Assembly (NCBI RefSeq): GCF_042853465.1
Contig: NZ_AP031497.1
Coordinates: 868,001 to 932,000 of the forward strand
Reading direction: 5' to 3'
Origin: Simiduia litorea
GTDB taxonomy: Bacteria > Pseudomonadota > Gammaproteobacteria > Pseudomonadales > Cellvibrionaceae
Length of the DNA stretch: 64,000 nucleotides
Shown here: positions 44,827 through 53,921 of the stretch, piece by piece
Layout of the letters: every line of letters starts with the position of its first letter
How positions within the stretch are numbered: position 1 is the first letter of the stretch
Made by a program: the position numbers and the translations under genes
The notes under the pieces: model-generated
What the model was told of the DNA's origin: nothing
The model's input: the letters and a program-made list of their open reading frames with translations, nothing else
The model's database searches: none

Positions 44827-46086
44827 ATGTCACACAGCGAAAAATTTGATAATGCGAGAGCGGAGTTGTTAGCTCTTGCGAGTAACCATACCCCTGAAGG
44901 TTCATTAGATGACGCGACTGTTGATCAGTGGTTACATGCAATTGCCACTAAAAGCCAATTATTTTGCAATGTAGCTGTTGCTAATCCAGCAGAATTAAAG
45001 CAAAGCGTGTTAAAGGTGCTTAAGCGACACAAGCTGTATCGCAATAGGGCTGATTTCTATGGACAGATTTTTGGCGACCTAACACTAAAGCCGGAGCGAG
45101 AGCCAAGTTTCCGCTTTATAGATTTATTTGCAGGGATCGGTGGGGTCCGACTCGGTTTTCAACAAAACGGCGGCGTTTGTGTATTTTCTTCCGAATTTGA
45201 TAAGCATGCTCAGCAAACCTACAAAAATAATCATGGCGAGGTTCCATTTGGTGATATTACAAAGATTCCTGCAAATGATATCCCTGATCACGACGTTCTT
45301 TTGGCTGGCTTCCCATGCCAACCATTTTCGCATGCAGGCCTTAAACTAGGGATTGAAGATACCCGTGGCACTCTATTTCATGACATAGCCAATATCCTAG
45401 AAACGAAAAAGCCTAAGTTTGCACTGCTTGAAAATGTGAAAGGTTTAATTAGCCATGATAAAGGCTATACGCTCAAGGTTATTTTAAAAACTCTAACCAA
45501 AATGGGATATAGCTGTAATATTCCTAAAACTGTTATTGAGCATGGTTCTACAAAACAAATTCAAACCCTAGCCAAAGAAATGGTCCTTAAATCAGTGGAC
45601 TTTGGAATACCGCAGAATAGACAGCGCATATACATCGTTTTATGGCGTGATGGCGAAGTTGAAAATTTTGAGTACCCAAAACCACTAGGCATTGAAGTTA
45701 AAGTTGGTGATAAGCTTGAGGAAAACCCAGATCCTAAATTAACTATTTCAGATAGGTTGTGGGAAGGGCACCAACGTAGAAAAATTGAAAACAAAAAAAA
45801 TGGCAAAGGCTTTGGTTTTGGCTTGGTTACGGAAGAATCACCTTACACGAATACTATCTCAGCACGATATTACAAAGATGGTAGTGAAGTGTTGATTGAG
45901 CAGGTTGGGAAAAACCCTCGGAAGATTAGCCCAAGAGAGGCTGCTCGCTTGCAAGGTTTTCCAGATGAATTTGAACCTAGCGCTTCAAAAGTACAGGCTT
46001 ACAAACAATTCGGAAATAGCGTTACTGTTAATGTGATTGATGGATTAGCTAAAAAAATTAGGAATATAATAGATGGCATTAATTGA
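44827..46086 (+). CDS. dcm: C5-cytosine DNA methyltransferase (Dcm family)
   Basis: 419 residues from ATG 44827; the frame extends to 44719 without support. All key motifs are present: I FIDLFAGIGGVRLGF, IV with the catalytic Cys in GFPCQPFSHAG, VI ENVKGL, VIII QNRQRIYIV, IX RLQGFP and X QFGNSVTVNVI. A 95-residue N-terminal extension precedes motif I. The recognised sequence is not readable. It overlaps mcrB by 14 bp, so it belongs to the restriction locus; it either protects host DNA or makes the mark the nuclease responds to. Confidence 0.95.
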   Translation: MSHSEKFDNARAELLALASNHTPEGSLDDATVDQWLHAIATKSQLFCNVAVANPAELKQSVLKVLKRHKLYRNRADFYGQIFGDLTLKPEREPSFRFIDLFAGIGGVRLGFQQNGGVCVFSSEFDKHAQQTYKNNHGEVPFGDITKIPANDIPDHDVLLAGFPCQPFSHAGLKLGIEDTRGTLFHDIANILETKKPKFALLENVKGLISHDKGYTLKVILKTLTKMGYSCNIPKTVIEHGSTKQIQTLAKEMVLKSVDFGIPQNRQRIYIVLWRDGEVENFEYPKPLGIEVKVGDKLEENPDPKLTISDRLWEGHQRRKIENKKNGKGFGFGLVTEESPYTNTISARYYKDGSEVLIEQVGKNPRKISPREAARLQGFPDEFEPSASKVQAYKQFGNSVTVNVIDGLAKKIRNIIDGIN

Positions 46087-48409
46087 TTTAAGTGAGAAGT
46101 TTAGAGAAATCAGAAGCTCAGTTGAAAGAGTCAACTTTACTGATGTTAAGCTAACAGAAAAATTCAAAAAAGAATATGAGCTTTATCTCAATGAGAATAA
46201 GGCAAATGGTTATTCAAAAGTAGAATTTGCTGAGTTTTCTACCAAAATCACAACCTCAACTGGCAAAGCTATTTTTATCACTAACTTTTGGTTCTATATC
46301 GCTGCAGAGCTTTCTAATTATTTAAGTGGGCTATCACAACAAAAGGATATTTTCAAAGAAATATATAAAGACACAGATCTTCAAAAGGCTGCCGTAGCTC
46401 TAAGAGATGGCGTTGCCGAACAAGAAAAAAACAAGATTGAAAATTATTTCAATTCAAATGGTTATACAAATAATGATCTTGAGTGTTTTTTGTCATTCGT
46501 ATCGGATTACAAAAGTTGGGGAGGAGGTAAAACAATAGATCGCAATGATTATTACGTATCCCCATTGTTGCAGGCTGGTAATTTGTTGGCAGAAACTCAA
46601 AGTGCAGTAGCTGAAATAGCGAAGCAAATGTCTGAAAATCCAGCTTTGAAAGATTCATTTAAACCCATATTCGTGAATAAGCTAAAATCATCACATACTG
46701 ATACAAATGGACAAGAGATTTTAAAATCAGAAACAATTAGATCTTTTGTGAAAGAAGTTTTTCAATACTTATATCGTGAAAACCTTAGTGGTCCTTTGTC
46801 CTCTTTTTTGGTAGAAATTGAAACCGATTTAGGTAAGAAATATCTAGAGCTTGTCAAAGGGAATAAAAAAATATACAGATTGTTTTTGGTTTCTGAAACC
46901 CGCTTGGAAGATTCTGAGCTGACATCAGGTAGCAATATTCGATACTTCAATGAATCATTTAATAATGGTCATCAGTTGTTGTATTTAACGAATCAGTGGG
47001 CTGATAATAACGGTGATTCAAAAAATAGTCGTGACTTAGGGGTTTTTTCATCGATATTTAATTCTATTTATCAAAATTTGAAGATAGTAAAAAAAGAGGA
47101 TGGTTATGTTCTTACTAGCACAACAAATAGCGTTGGCTTGAGAGAGTATTTATCCAAGCCCTTCCTCCTTCTCGCTGGTATCTCAGGCACAGGTAAAACC
47201 CGTTTTGTACGTGAACAAGCAAAAACCTCTGGGCAGTTTGCGGAAACCTATTGTTTAACCTCGGTGCGCCCCGATTGGCATGAGCCGAGTGATTTGCTGG
47301 GTTATATTTCTCGCCTAGCAAAAGACGGAAAAGCCGAATATATCACTACTGATGTATTGCAGTTTATCGCCAAAGCCTGGCGTGGGATTGCTGCTAGTGG
47401 CTTAACCGTTGAAGTTGAAGATAGCGAAGACCAAGGCAAGCGATTAGTTGTAGCAGGTGAACGTGATGAATTAGATAAGGTACTGCCTTACTGGTTATGT
47501 TTGGATGAAATGAACCTTGCCCCTGTTGAACAGTATTTTGCTGATTATTTATCGGTACTGGAAACCCGCGAATGGCGCTGGACTGATAACAGGTTTACCT
47601 ACGGCAGTGATGCGCTATTAAAACCCGCCACCATTAGAGAAGTCGCTGAAAAAGAAAAGCTACGCGAAGCGCTCGGCTTTGATGGCGCGCAATACGATGA
47701 GCTGTGGGCACATATTTGCCAATATGGTTTAGGTATTCCGTTTAACCTGCTGGTCGCGGGCACGGTGAATATGGATGAAACCACGCATGGCTTTTCGCGC
47801 AAAGTGATTGACCGTGCACTGAGCTTTGATTTTGGCGCGTTTTTCCCGAACGACTATAACGACTTTTTCACTCCGACCAGTTGCAATAAGCGCCTTAGCT
47901 ATCCTATTTGGTCAAACGCCAGCAAAACAGACTTAACCAACACCTTTGATGTTGATGGCACTAAAACTGTTGCGTTTTTATCGGCCGTCAATACAGTACT
48001 AAAAAATACACCGTTTGAGTTGGCGTTTCGCGCGCTCAATGAACTGTTCCTCGCGGTTGCCAGTAGTCAACCCCAAGATGACTTGACTTTAAAAGCGGTG
48101 TGGGACGATTTTATGATGTGCAAGATTCTGCCGCGAATCGAAGGCGATGCCGATAAACTCACCACATCCGATAGTAAGGTCTTGTTGGTCGAACTCAACA
48201 CTGTGCTAGCAGACCAGTTAGCCCCCATTTGGTTAGCGTCTGAAACGGGCGAAGCGAATCAGCGCCCTGACTTGTATCGCGAGAAAATCGTGGCCGATGG
48301 TGCTACTGATGAGGAAAAAGTACTTCGCATTCCTTGTCGTTCAAAAGCTAAATTACAGTGGATGAGCGATCGATTAGCCAGTGCCACTTTCACCAGTTTC
48401 TGGCCTTAA
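46073..48409 (+). CDS. mcrB: McrB-like AAA+ motor subunit
   Basis: 778 residues. The C-terminal half is an McrB-type AAA+ domain: Walker A AGISGTGKTRFV (about residue 365), Walker B LCLDEMNLAPVEQYF and the signature GTVNMDETTHGFSRKVIDRA. The N-terminal 350 residues are unrelated to the usual McrB DNA-binding domain, AT-rich and without a recognised fold; they probably choose the target. The motor translocates DNA and drives the McrC nuclease. The start overlaps dcm. Base composition changes near 47.15 kb, where the AAA+ part begins. Confidence 0.88.
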   Translation: MALIDLSEKFREIRSSVERVNFTDVKLTEKFKKEYELYLNENKANGYSKVEFAEFSTKITTSTGKAIFITNFWFYIAAELSNYLSGLSQQKDIFKEIYKDTDLQKAAVALRDGVAEQEKNKIENYFNSNGYTNNDLECFLSFVSDYKSWGGGKTIDRNDYYVSPLLQAGNLLAETQSAVAEIAKQMSENPALKDSFKPIFVNKLKSSHTDTNGQEILKSETIRSFVKEVFQYLYRENLSGPLSSFLVEIETDLGKKYLELVKGNKKIYRLFLVSETRLEDSELTSGSNIRYFNESFNNGHQLLYLTNQWADNNGDSKNSRDLGVFSSIFNSIYQNLKIVKKEDGYVLTSTTNSVGLREYLSKPFLLLAGISGTGKTRFVREQAKTSGQFAETYCLTSVRPDWHEPSDLLGYISRLAKDGKAEYITTDVLQFIAKAWRGIAASGLTVEVEDSEDQGKRLVVAGERDELDKVLPYWLCLDEMNLAPVEQYFADYLSVLETREWRWTDNRFTYGSDALLKPATIREVAEKEKLREALGFDGAQYDELWAHICQYGLGIPFNLLVAGTVNMDETTHGFSRKVIDRALSFDFGAFFPNDYNDFFTPTSCNKRLSYPIWSNASKTDLTNTFDVDGTKTVAFLSAVNTVLKNTPFELAFRALNELFLAVASSQPQDDLTLKAVWDDFMMCKILPRIEGDADKLTTSDSKVLLVELNTVLADQLAPIWLASETGEANQRPDLYREKIVADGATDEEKVLRIPCRSKAKLQWMSDRLASATFTSFWP

Positions 48410-48436
48410 ACAATTGGCCTCAGGGAGGGGGAGCGC

Positions 48437-50968
48437 ATGCCAGAATTATTAAGGCTAAAAACAGACGAATTTTTATTCACCGTCAAAGCCGCGTCGGTTG
48501 AAGGCCGAAGCCGCACCTTAAGCAAAACTTTGCTTACTCGCCAGTGCACTAATTCTAATGTTCTTGTAAGAGTTGCTCCTGTAATAAAACTTAGCGAGCC
48601 ACCGAGAGGCTTTGTCGATGGCTCATACTCATTTTTGAATGCGGTAGAAAACCTTAACCACACTGATCAAGTCAGTTTAGACTTCCCTATTTTTTTTGAG
48701 AACACGCTGTATCAAGTAGAGTGGATTTTTCTTAAAAAAGTACAATGGGCTAGCCTAAATCACCGTTATAAAGCTGTTTGTGACGCATTTATATTTACTC
48801 CCAGTGAAGACGGCTTAAGTGCGCGTTTAACCGGCACCATCAATACTGGCAATGATGTGGGGTGGTTACGTTTGCCACTCACTTTTGAGCTTAATGGCAA
48901 AATACAGACTCAGAACATTGCGTTTGAAGTACTGCCAACCAAAATGGCACTGCACCAAGACTTGCCCGCCATGTACCAAGTCATCGACAAAGTTTACCCA
49001 CTTTGGCGCTTTAGTTTGGTAGAAAAAACTGAACAAAACGCAGCGACTAGCCAGCATCGCGGGCATTTTCCACTGATGTGGTTGGCTAATTTTTCCACGT
49101 TACGGGTGCGTTTTGAGCAAGGCTTAAAAGTGATTTGTGCCGCACCACATAGCCGCTTGCAACCCACAGTGGCCAATATTAAAGCTGCTAAATTAAAAGG
49201 CCGCTTGCCACATAAGTTGGCAGAGCAAGTTAAGCAAGACTTTGCAAATGGCCAGTACGATAAACGCTACGCGGTCGAAAAAAAGCAACTGAGTGAGGAT
49301 ACCCCAGAAAATCGCTTTATAAAAATGGCGGTTAGTAAAAGCAAGCGACAAATAGCGGAGTTTGAACAAAAGGTTAGGCAAAGTAACCAAGCGCCAGAAC
49401 GGCAACGGTTGTCGGATTCATTTTTAAATGAGCTACATAGTTGGCAACAGCCGCTGCAAAAAGTGTTGGGCCAAAGTTTTTTAAAAGAGGTTGGCGCATA
49501 CACAGGGTTAAGCCGTGAGTCGTTAGTGCTACAGCAAAAAACCGGTTACAGCGCGGTGTATCGTATTTGGCAGGAGCTGAAATTTTATTTGGATGTGTTT
49601 GGCAATCAGTCGAGCATTTCGATGAAGTCAGTGGCTGAGATTTATGAGGTGTGGTGCTTTTTGTGTTTGAAACAGATTTTAGAGCAGGATCTCGGCTTTG
49701 AATTGGTGGAAAACGGTGCGACGAAACTCGCCCAAAATGACTTTTTTGAGTATCAACTTAAAGATGGGTTTGCCGGTGCCTTTCGTTTAAAACGCAGCGA
49801 TGGCGTGACCGCTAGGCTGGCACACGAGCCTAAATTTACCAAACAAGGAAAATCAATCCGCTCGTACTTGGTTAACCAAGAACCGGATATTGTGTTGGAA
49901 GTGACATTACCTAAGAGCGCAAGCTCCGACTCAGGCTCGACAGAAGAGAAGCAGTTCATTTGGTTGTTTGATGCCAAATACCGCATTAAAACCGATAAAA
50001 ACCGCTTTGATGATAACAGCGAAGATATTGAAAGTACTGATTACGTGCCAGACGATGCCATCAACCAAATGCACCGTTATCGTGATGCTCTGATTCGTTT
50101 ATCAGAGTCACGCTTGTCTGAGTCTCCACCAAGTGGAAACGCTGGCCAATCCCCTAAGAAAAGTCGCCCTGTTTTTGGTGCGTTTGCTTTATACCCTGGT
50201 TTTTTTGACCAAGCTACAAAACCCAACCCTTATGCAGCCGCTATAGAAGAAGTGGGTATTGGCGCGTTTGCTCTGTTGCCTAGCCAAAATGAGTCCAGTC
50301 AAACTGATCCTAGCCAGACTGGGAGTGGTTATTCCGGTCACCAGTGGTTGCTAGAGTTCTTGCAAGCCCAAATTGGTACAGCGCGGAATACACAAACAGG
50401 GCAAGGCAATGAGGCTATGTATCCTGTGACCGGAATGGCGGAAAGGCTCTACGTACAAGAGGCTGCTCGCATACCGTATTACGGAATGAGCCAAGTGCTG
50501 TATCCTGATTTGACGATGACAGTAGCATTGGGTGGGCAACGTGGCCGTGATAGTGGCTACTTTGAAAAATTTGAGCAAGGTACAGCGCGGTGGTATCACC
50601 TGCCGCAAAGCACGTTTTTGCAAAAATTTAAACAACATATTGCCGAGGAAATTCGCTATTTAGCGTTGGCGTCTACCTCAGACACCCAAAGTTCAACTAA
50701 GAAAATTGACAAACTTTGGCCGGTTAAACGCGTGACGGTACTACCACGTTATGCCATTACCGAAAAGCAAGCCGGTAGAAAATCTGAAAAGACTGATCTG
50801 TATTATCTATTTGAGCTAGGCAAGCCGCTCTCGCTGCAAACGCCGGTGACAAACGTACCGCATCGCCCAATGAAAAACTCAATGAAACTCACAACCTTAA
50901 CTCGCTTAGAGAGCATGATAACGTTCGCTGAGGTTGATAGGGTGTACAAGGAAGCCATATCGGCTTGA
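48437..50968 (+). CDS. mcrC: McrC-like nuclease subunit (DUF2357 / PD-(D/E)XK)
   Basis: 843 residues. The N-terminal DUF2357-like part is beta-rich; the C-terminal region has the PD-(D/E)XK nuclease pattern EPDIVLEV followed by FIWLFDAKYRIKTDK, with the catalytic Asp, Asp and Lys. The central ENRFIKMAV and RIWQELKFYLDVF stretches are typical of the McrC/DUF2357 family. The start at 48437 has GGGAGGGGGAG seven bases upstream, 27 bp after mcrB. With mcrB it should form a GTP/ATP-driven DNA cleavage complex; with dcm the locus recalls LlaJI-type systems. Confidence 0.85.
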   Translation: MPELLRLKTDEFLFTVKAASVEGRSRTLSKTLLTRQCTNSNVLVRVAPVIKLSEPPRGFVDGSYSFLNAVENLNHTDQVSLDFPIFFENTLYQVEWIFLKKVQWASLNHRYKAVCDAFIFTPSEDGLSARLTGTINTGNDVGWLRLPLTFELNGKIQTQNIAFEVLPTKMALHQDLPAMYQVIDKVYPLWRFSLVEKTEQNAATSQHRGHFPLMWLANFSTLRVRFEQGLKVICAAPHSRLQPTVANIKAAKLKGRLPHKLAEQVKQDFANGQYDKRYAVEKKQLSEDTPENRFIKMAVSKSKRQIAEFEQKVRQSNQAPERQRLSDSFLNELHSWQQPLQKVLGQSFLKEVGAYTGLSRESLVLQQKTGYSAVYRIWQELKFYLDVFGNQSSISMKSVAEIYEVWCFLCLKQILEQDLGFELVENGATKLAQNDFFEYQLKDGFAGAFRLKRSDGVTARLAHEPKFTKQGKSIRSYLVNQEPDIVLEVTLPKSASSDSGSTEEKQFIWLFDAKYRIKTDKNRFDDNSEDIESTDYVPDDAINQMHRYRDALIRLSESRLSESPPSGNAGQSPKKSRPVFGAFALYPGFFDQATKPNPYAAAIEEVGIGAFALLPSQNESSQTDPSQTGSGYSGHQWLLEFLQAQIGTARNTQTGQGNEAMYPVTGMAERLYVQEAARIPYYGMSQVLYPDLTMTVALGGQRGRDSGYFEKFEQGTARWYHLPQSTFLQKFKQHIAEEIRYLALASTSDTQSSTKKIDKLWPVKRVTVLPRYAITEKQAGRKSEKTDLYYLFELGKPLSLQTPVTNVPHRPMKNSMKLTTLTRLESMITFAEVDRVYKEAISA

Positions 50969-50989
50969 AAAAAATCGGAGTCAGATGCA

Positions 50990-51100
50990 GATAAAAAATC
51001 AGTTCCCGTAAAGCGACGCAGTCGGGTGGGCTTTCTTTGAGTCACCTTTCTTTGCCCATCAAAGAAAGGTGACTCGCCCCGGTCGATACCGGAGTTCTTA
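50990..51100. repeat. Dispersed palindromic repeat, copy 1
   Basis: Contains GTCGGGTGGGCTTTCTTTG and a perfect 13-bp stem GTCACCTTTCTTT/AAAGAAAGGTGAC (51041-51053 with 51061-51073, loop GCCCATC), then GCCCCGGTCGATACCGGAG. It lies directly after mcrC and may act as its terminator. Related copies are at 53.7, 60.5 (partial) and 62.6 kb. Confidence 0.85.
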
Positions 51101-51178
51101 GATTCATTACAAAGGTATTCCGATAGAAAGCAGGCAAGGCTATATTACTATCCTCCGTAAGTTTCCCGCATGCTTAAA

Positions 51179-51658
51179 TCAAACAGTTGGGTACTCTTCA
51201 AACTCAGCTCCAGTAATGTTTGCTTCGACGACGGCGCTGTGAATGTCTTCAGTGCAGAAAATAGTCGTGAAGTTGTCTTCTTTGATTTTAAACAAAGTTT
51301 CAGCAGGTATTTTTGATATGTCAAATATAGCTTTTGTTACGCCGCCGTATTCATTGAATGTGCTACTTTTTCTATCTAGGCAGGCAATGACCGTAATTAC
51401 ATTCACGGCAAAATACTTTTTTCCGTCTCTTATGAGTGGTAAGAATTCACAGTTTCTTTCGTACTTTTGAAAAACATCTTGAAGTAATTTTTCAGAAATT
51501 ACAAATGAACCAAATTTCGCTAGAGAAATATCAGCTTCTAGTATATCGATATCATCTTCGTCTACTTCGATTGGCTGTGCCGTAGCCCAATTCAGTGGCT
51601 TACCTTTGCAGCGTAGCGTTACGCTTGGGTCTGAAAGTACTAAAACTTTTGTAACCAT
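51179..51658 (-). CDS. Imm11/DUF1629-like immunity protein candidate
   Basis: 159 residues. The order FGSFVISEKLLQDVFQKYE, CEFLPLIRDGKKYFAVNVI, ACLDRKSS, AIFDISKIPAETLFKI, TIFCTEDIHSAV and NITGAEFEEY follows the Imm11 pattern: a select-residue helix, a ...LPL...Y.vnv.. strand, LD.e.S and a final helix-strand. Imm11 proteins neutralise contact-dependent or type VI toxins. No toxin gene adjoins it. ATG 51658 has no clear ribosome site. The fold is a tentative call. Confidence 0.6.
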   Translation of the reverse strand: MVTKVLVLSDPSVTLRCKGKPLNWATAQPIEVDEDDIDILEADISLAKFGSFVISEKLLQDVFQKYERNCEFLPLIRDGKKYFAVNVITVIACLDRKSSTFNEYGGVTKAIFDISKIPAETLFKIKEDNFTTIFCTEDIHSAVVEANITGAEFEEYPTV

Positions 51659-51803
51659 TGTAGTTGGCTTGAACTGAAAACACTCTTTTCGCGTTAACCA
51701 TTAGGTCTATTTAGCGCCAGAGTAAAAATCTAATCAATTGATGCCTAGATAGAGTAGGAAATATACTCCCACTACAGAAGTTGATACCGATCATACTGCA
51801 ACT

Positions 51804-51959
51804 TTAATTCCTTTCTTTTGCCAGCTGCTTTGACAGTCGTCCCGCTATTGCGTGCGCCTTTGTAAATGCATCCTTTGGGTCTACCTCGTTTGCAAGTGGC
51901 GTTTTCTGTTTGGCTTCTTCCGTCAGGTTTTTATTGTCCGTGTTATTCGGTTTCGTCAT
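51804..51959 (-). CDS. Small hydrophilic protein (51 residues)
   Basis: Starts at ATG 51959 with AAGGAAG upstream (MTKPNNTDNKNLTEEAKQK) and ends in a basic helix (AHAIAGRLSKQLAKERN). It overlaps the preceding small gene by 17 bp in another frame. It is the third gene of a leftward cluster with the 55-residue protein and the GNAT-like protein. No family recognised. Confidence 0.6.
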   Translation of the reverse strand: MTKPNNTDNKNLTEEAKQKTPLANEVDPKDAFTKAHAIAGRLSKQLAKERN

Positions 51960-52110
51960 CGCAATCTTCCTTGAGGTTTTTAGGGTCGCCAGAGTATTGC
52001 GGCTCGTCGTCCATGTCATGGTTATATTGTTCGAGTATACGCTTAGCTTTTTCTTCCAAGGATTCAGGTTTGGACTTTCTCTTGGTTGAAATGTCTGTAA
52101 TTTTTGTCAT
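51943..52110 (-). CDS. Small acidic/basic protein (55 residues)
   Basis: ATG 52110 has GGAGG seven bases upstream. The product starts MTKITDISTKRKSKPESLEE, forms one charged helix (EKAKRILEQYNHDMDDE) and ends acidic (DPKNLKEDCDDETE). It begins directly after the stop of the GNAT-like gene, with its ribosome site inside that gene's end, and its tail overlaps the 51-residue gene. Translation of the three is therefore coupled. No family recognised. Confidence 0.65.
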   Translation of the reverse strand: MTKITDISTKRKSKPESLEEKAKRILEQYNHDMDDEPQYSGDPKNLKEDCDDETE

Positions 52111-52641
52111 TTAAACCTCCGAGATTAGCTTGCTGAGAAAATCACCTTTGGGATGGTAGGTAAAACCATACGAGGTGTAGTACTGCTTCACAGCGTCGTT
52201 GATGGGATTCATGATTCGAATTTCCCGTGCGCCAAGCAGTTCAGCATAAACTTGCAGGGCAGCGGTTACAAGCCGGAAGGTTTTGGGCCTTTTACCTTGA
52301 TCTACAGGCTGAGACTCGACGAAATCTAGCCGCATTGCTGTTCCGTGATAAGTCGGCCGGCCTAACGAGAGACTAATCAAGCGGGGACCTTGCCAAATGG
52401 CCAGTTCAAATCGCTTGGGGTGTCGGAAGCGAAAGCTTGGGTAGCTAGCGAGCCAATCCCAATCGACCCTACGAATCGCAGAGGTTTCCCATACTTTTGA
52501 GGCGGTTAATGCTGCTTGATCTATCACCCGCAGCGTGATGTCTGACGTATTGTTATCTGCAAGTGCATTTTGTACTGCGCGTAACGCGCTTTTGCGAATG
52601 CTGTCGTATCTTTGTTCTGCGTCTAAATGTAAAGCCTGCAT
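52111..52641 (-). CDS. GNAT-like acetyltransferase of unknown substrate
   Basis: 176 residues from ATG 52641 (AAGGAC upstream); the frame extends to 52695. The middle is beta-rich (RFELAIWQGPRLISLSLG, TAMRLDFVES) and the C-terminal part looks like the end of a GNAT fold (LVTAALQVYAELLGAREI, NDAVKQYYTSYGFTYHPKGD). The acetyl-CoA loop is degenerate. First gene of a three-gene leftward cluster with two small charged proteins. A role as a toxin or modifying enzyme with small partners is a guess. Confidence 0.6.
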   Translation of the reverse strand: MQALHLDAEQRYDSIRKSALRAVQNALADNNTSDITLRVIDQAALTASKVWETSAIRRVDWDWLASYPSFRFRHPKRFELAIWQGPRLISLSLGRPTYHGTAMRLDFVESQPVDQGKRPKTFRLVTAALQVYAELLGAREIRIMNPINDAVKQYYTSYGFTYHPKGDFLSKLISEV

Positions 52642-52879
52642 GGGCGTCCTTCCCAAAGCTAAAGGCAGCAATATAGCGCGCGCTGTCGTAATCACATAGC
52701 AATAGGTACGTGGGTCTCATTGGCGTCGAGGCTTACCTACCAGATGTTTCAGCTTAAGAGCAGTTATTCGATTAGAATCCATTTTCAAAATGCTAAGTGG
52801 TAAATTCATTGAGACTCATTCTTTTTTAGTTTTAATGATTTTAAAAGGCGATGGGTGCCAGTTGAGGACGATTTGTGAC

Positions 52880-53434
52880 ATGACCATCTACAAACTCCGT
52901 TATCGGTTTAAGAGCTACTTGTCTATAAACATCACGAACGAAGAGATGTGGGCGAAATTAGGCAAGCCACTTTACCCAAGAGGAGAGTCTGTTAGCTCCA
53001 TATGGCAACCAATGTCCGCCAGCTTTATTAATACCTTCGATGAAACTGCCAATGGTAAGCAGCCTGACATCGCTGATTGGGAAACCAATATGGTATTTGG
53101 CCCTAAGGCTTACGATGCTTTAGCGTCAATGCTACTGCCCTTCGGTGAGTTTCTACCGCTAAGTATTGAAGGTGAGGTTTGGTATGTCTTTAATGCAACT
53201 ACGATTTACAACACGGTAGATGATTCGGCCAGTCAGCAACATATTATGGACGGCGTGATTATGGGTGTAGATGAACTTCTGTTTGATGAATCTAAACTAG
53301 GCCCTGCGCCCGTATTCCGAACAGATTTTGACGACCGCATGAGCGTCTACTGCAATCAGGCATTTAAAGACGCCGTGCAAGCGCAGGGGTTTGAAGCTGT
53401 ATTGTTCAGAGAAGACTTAACAGCACCGATGTAA
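52880..53434 (+). CDS. Imm11/DUF1629-like immunity protein candidate
   Basis: 184 residues from ATG 52880 (MTIYKLRYRF); the frame opens at 52790. It follows the Imm11 layout well: MVFGPKAYDALASMLLPFGE, FLPLSIEGEVWYVFNATTI, VDDSASQQ, LLFDESKLGPAPVFRTD, MSVYCNQAFKDAVQAQGFEA. This family counters polymorphic toxins. No toxin gene is adjacent, so it appears to be an orphan immunity gene, like the related protein at 51179-51658. Confidence 0.7.
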   Translation: MTIYKLRYRFKSYLSINITNEEMWAKLGKPLYPRGESVSSIWQPMSASFINTFDETANGKQPDIADWETNMVFGPKAYDALASMLLPFGEFLPLSIEGEVWYVFNATTIYNTVDDSASQQHIMDGVIMGVDELLFDESKLGPAPVFRTDFDDRMSVYCNQAFKDAVQAQGFEAVLFREDLTAPM

Positions 53435-53529
53435 AAGTAAGATACGAAAATTCGTGTCGGGTTAAAGGTTAGATTCTTTGACCCTCAACAGGGGTTTTTG
53501 TCTTTGCTCTTAGCCCTTGATCTAACCCC

Positions 53530-53785
53530 CTTTACGCAGTCGCCTGATTATCCCAGTCACCTCCATGTGACTGTCACTTCGTGCGCAAACGCGGATCAAA
53601 TCGTTCCCGACGATTTGTTTTTAAACTAACGGTAATGATGGCGAGTTGCGCAGCGGCCGCTACGTGGGTGAAAAATCAGGTTCCCGCAGGGCGATGCAGT
53701 CGGGTGGGCTTTCTTTGGGTCATGTTTCTTTGCCCATCAAAGAAAGGTGGCTCGCCCCGGTCGATACCGAAGTTTTCAGGTTTAG
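53530..53785. repeat. Dispersed palindromic repeat, copy 2 (extended)
   Basis: 53670-53780 matches copy 1 (GTGGGCTTTCTTTGGGTCAT, TTTGCCCATCAAAGAAAGG, GCCCCGGTCGATACCG). Upstream, 53532-53690 matches the copy at 60.35-60.56 kb (TTTACGCAGTCGCC, CCATGTG, GACGATT, GCGCAGCGGC, TTCCCGCAGGGCGATG). The gap 53435-53921 contains no gene. Confidence 0.8.
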
Positions 53786-53921
53786 AAAATTTGAGTCTAA
53801 TAAGAATTAGTGCACGACTATCCCAATACGGTTAGATATATCGTGAGTGATAATTGATTGAGAGTTTTGCTCCTGAATCCAATTAACCGGAAAGCAGGAG
53901 CATGATCGGGCGCTTGTGAGA

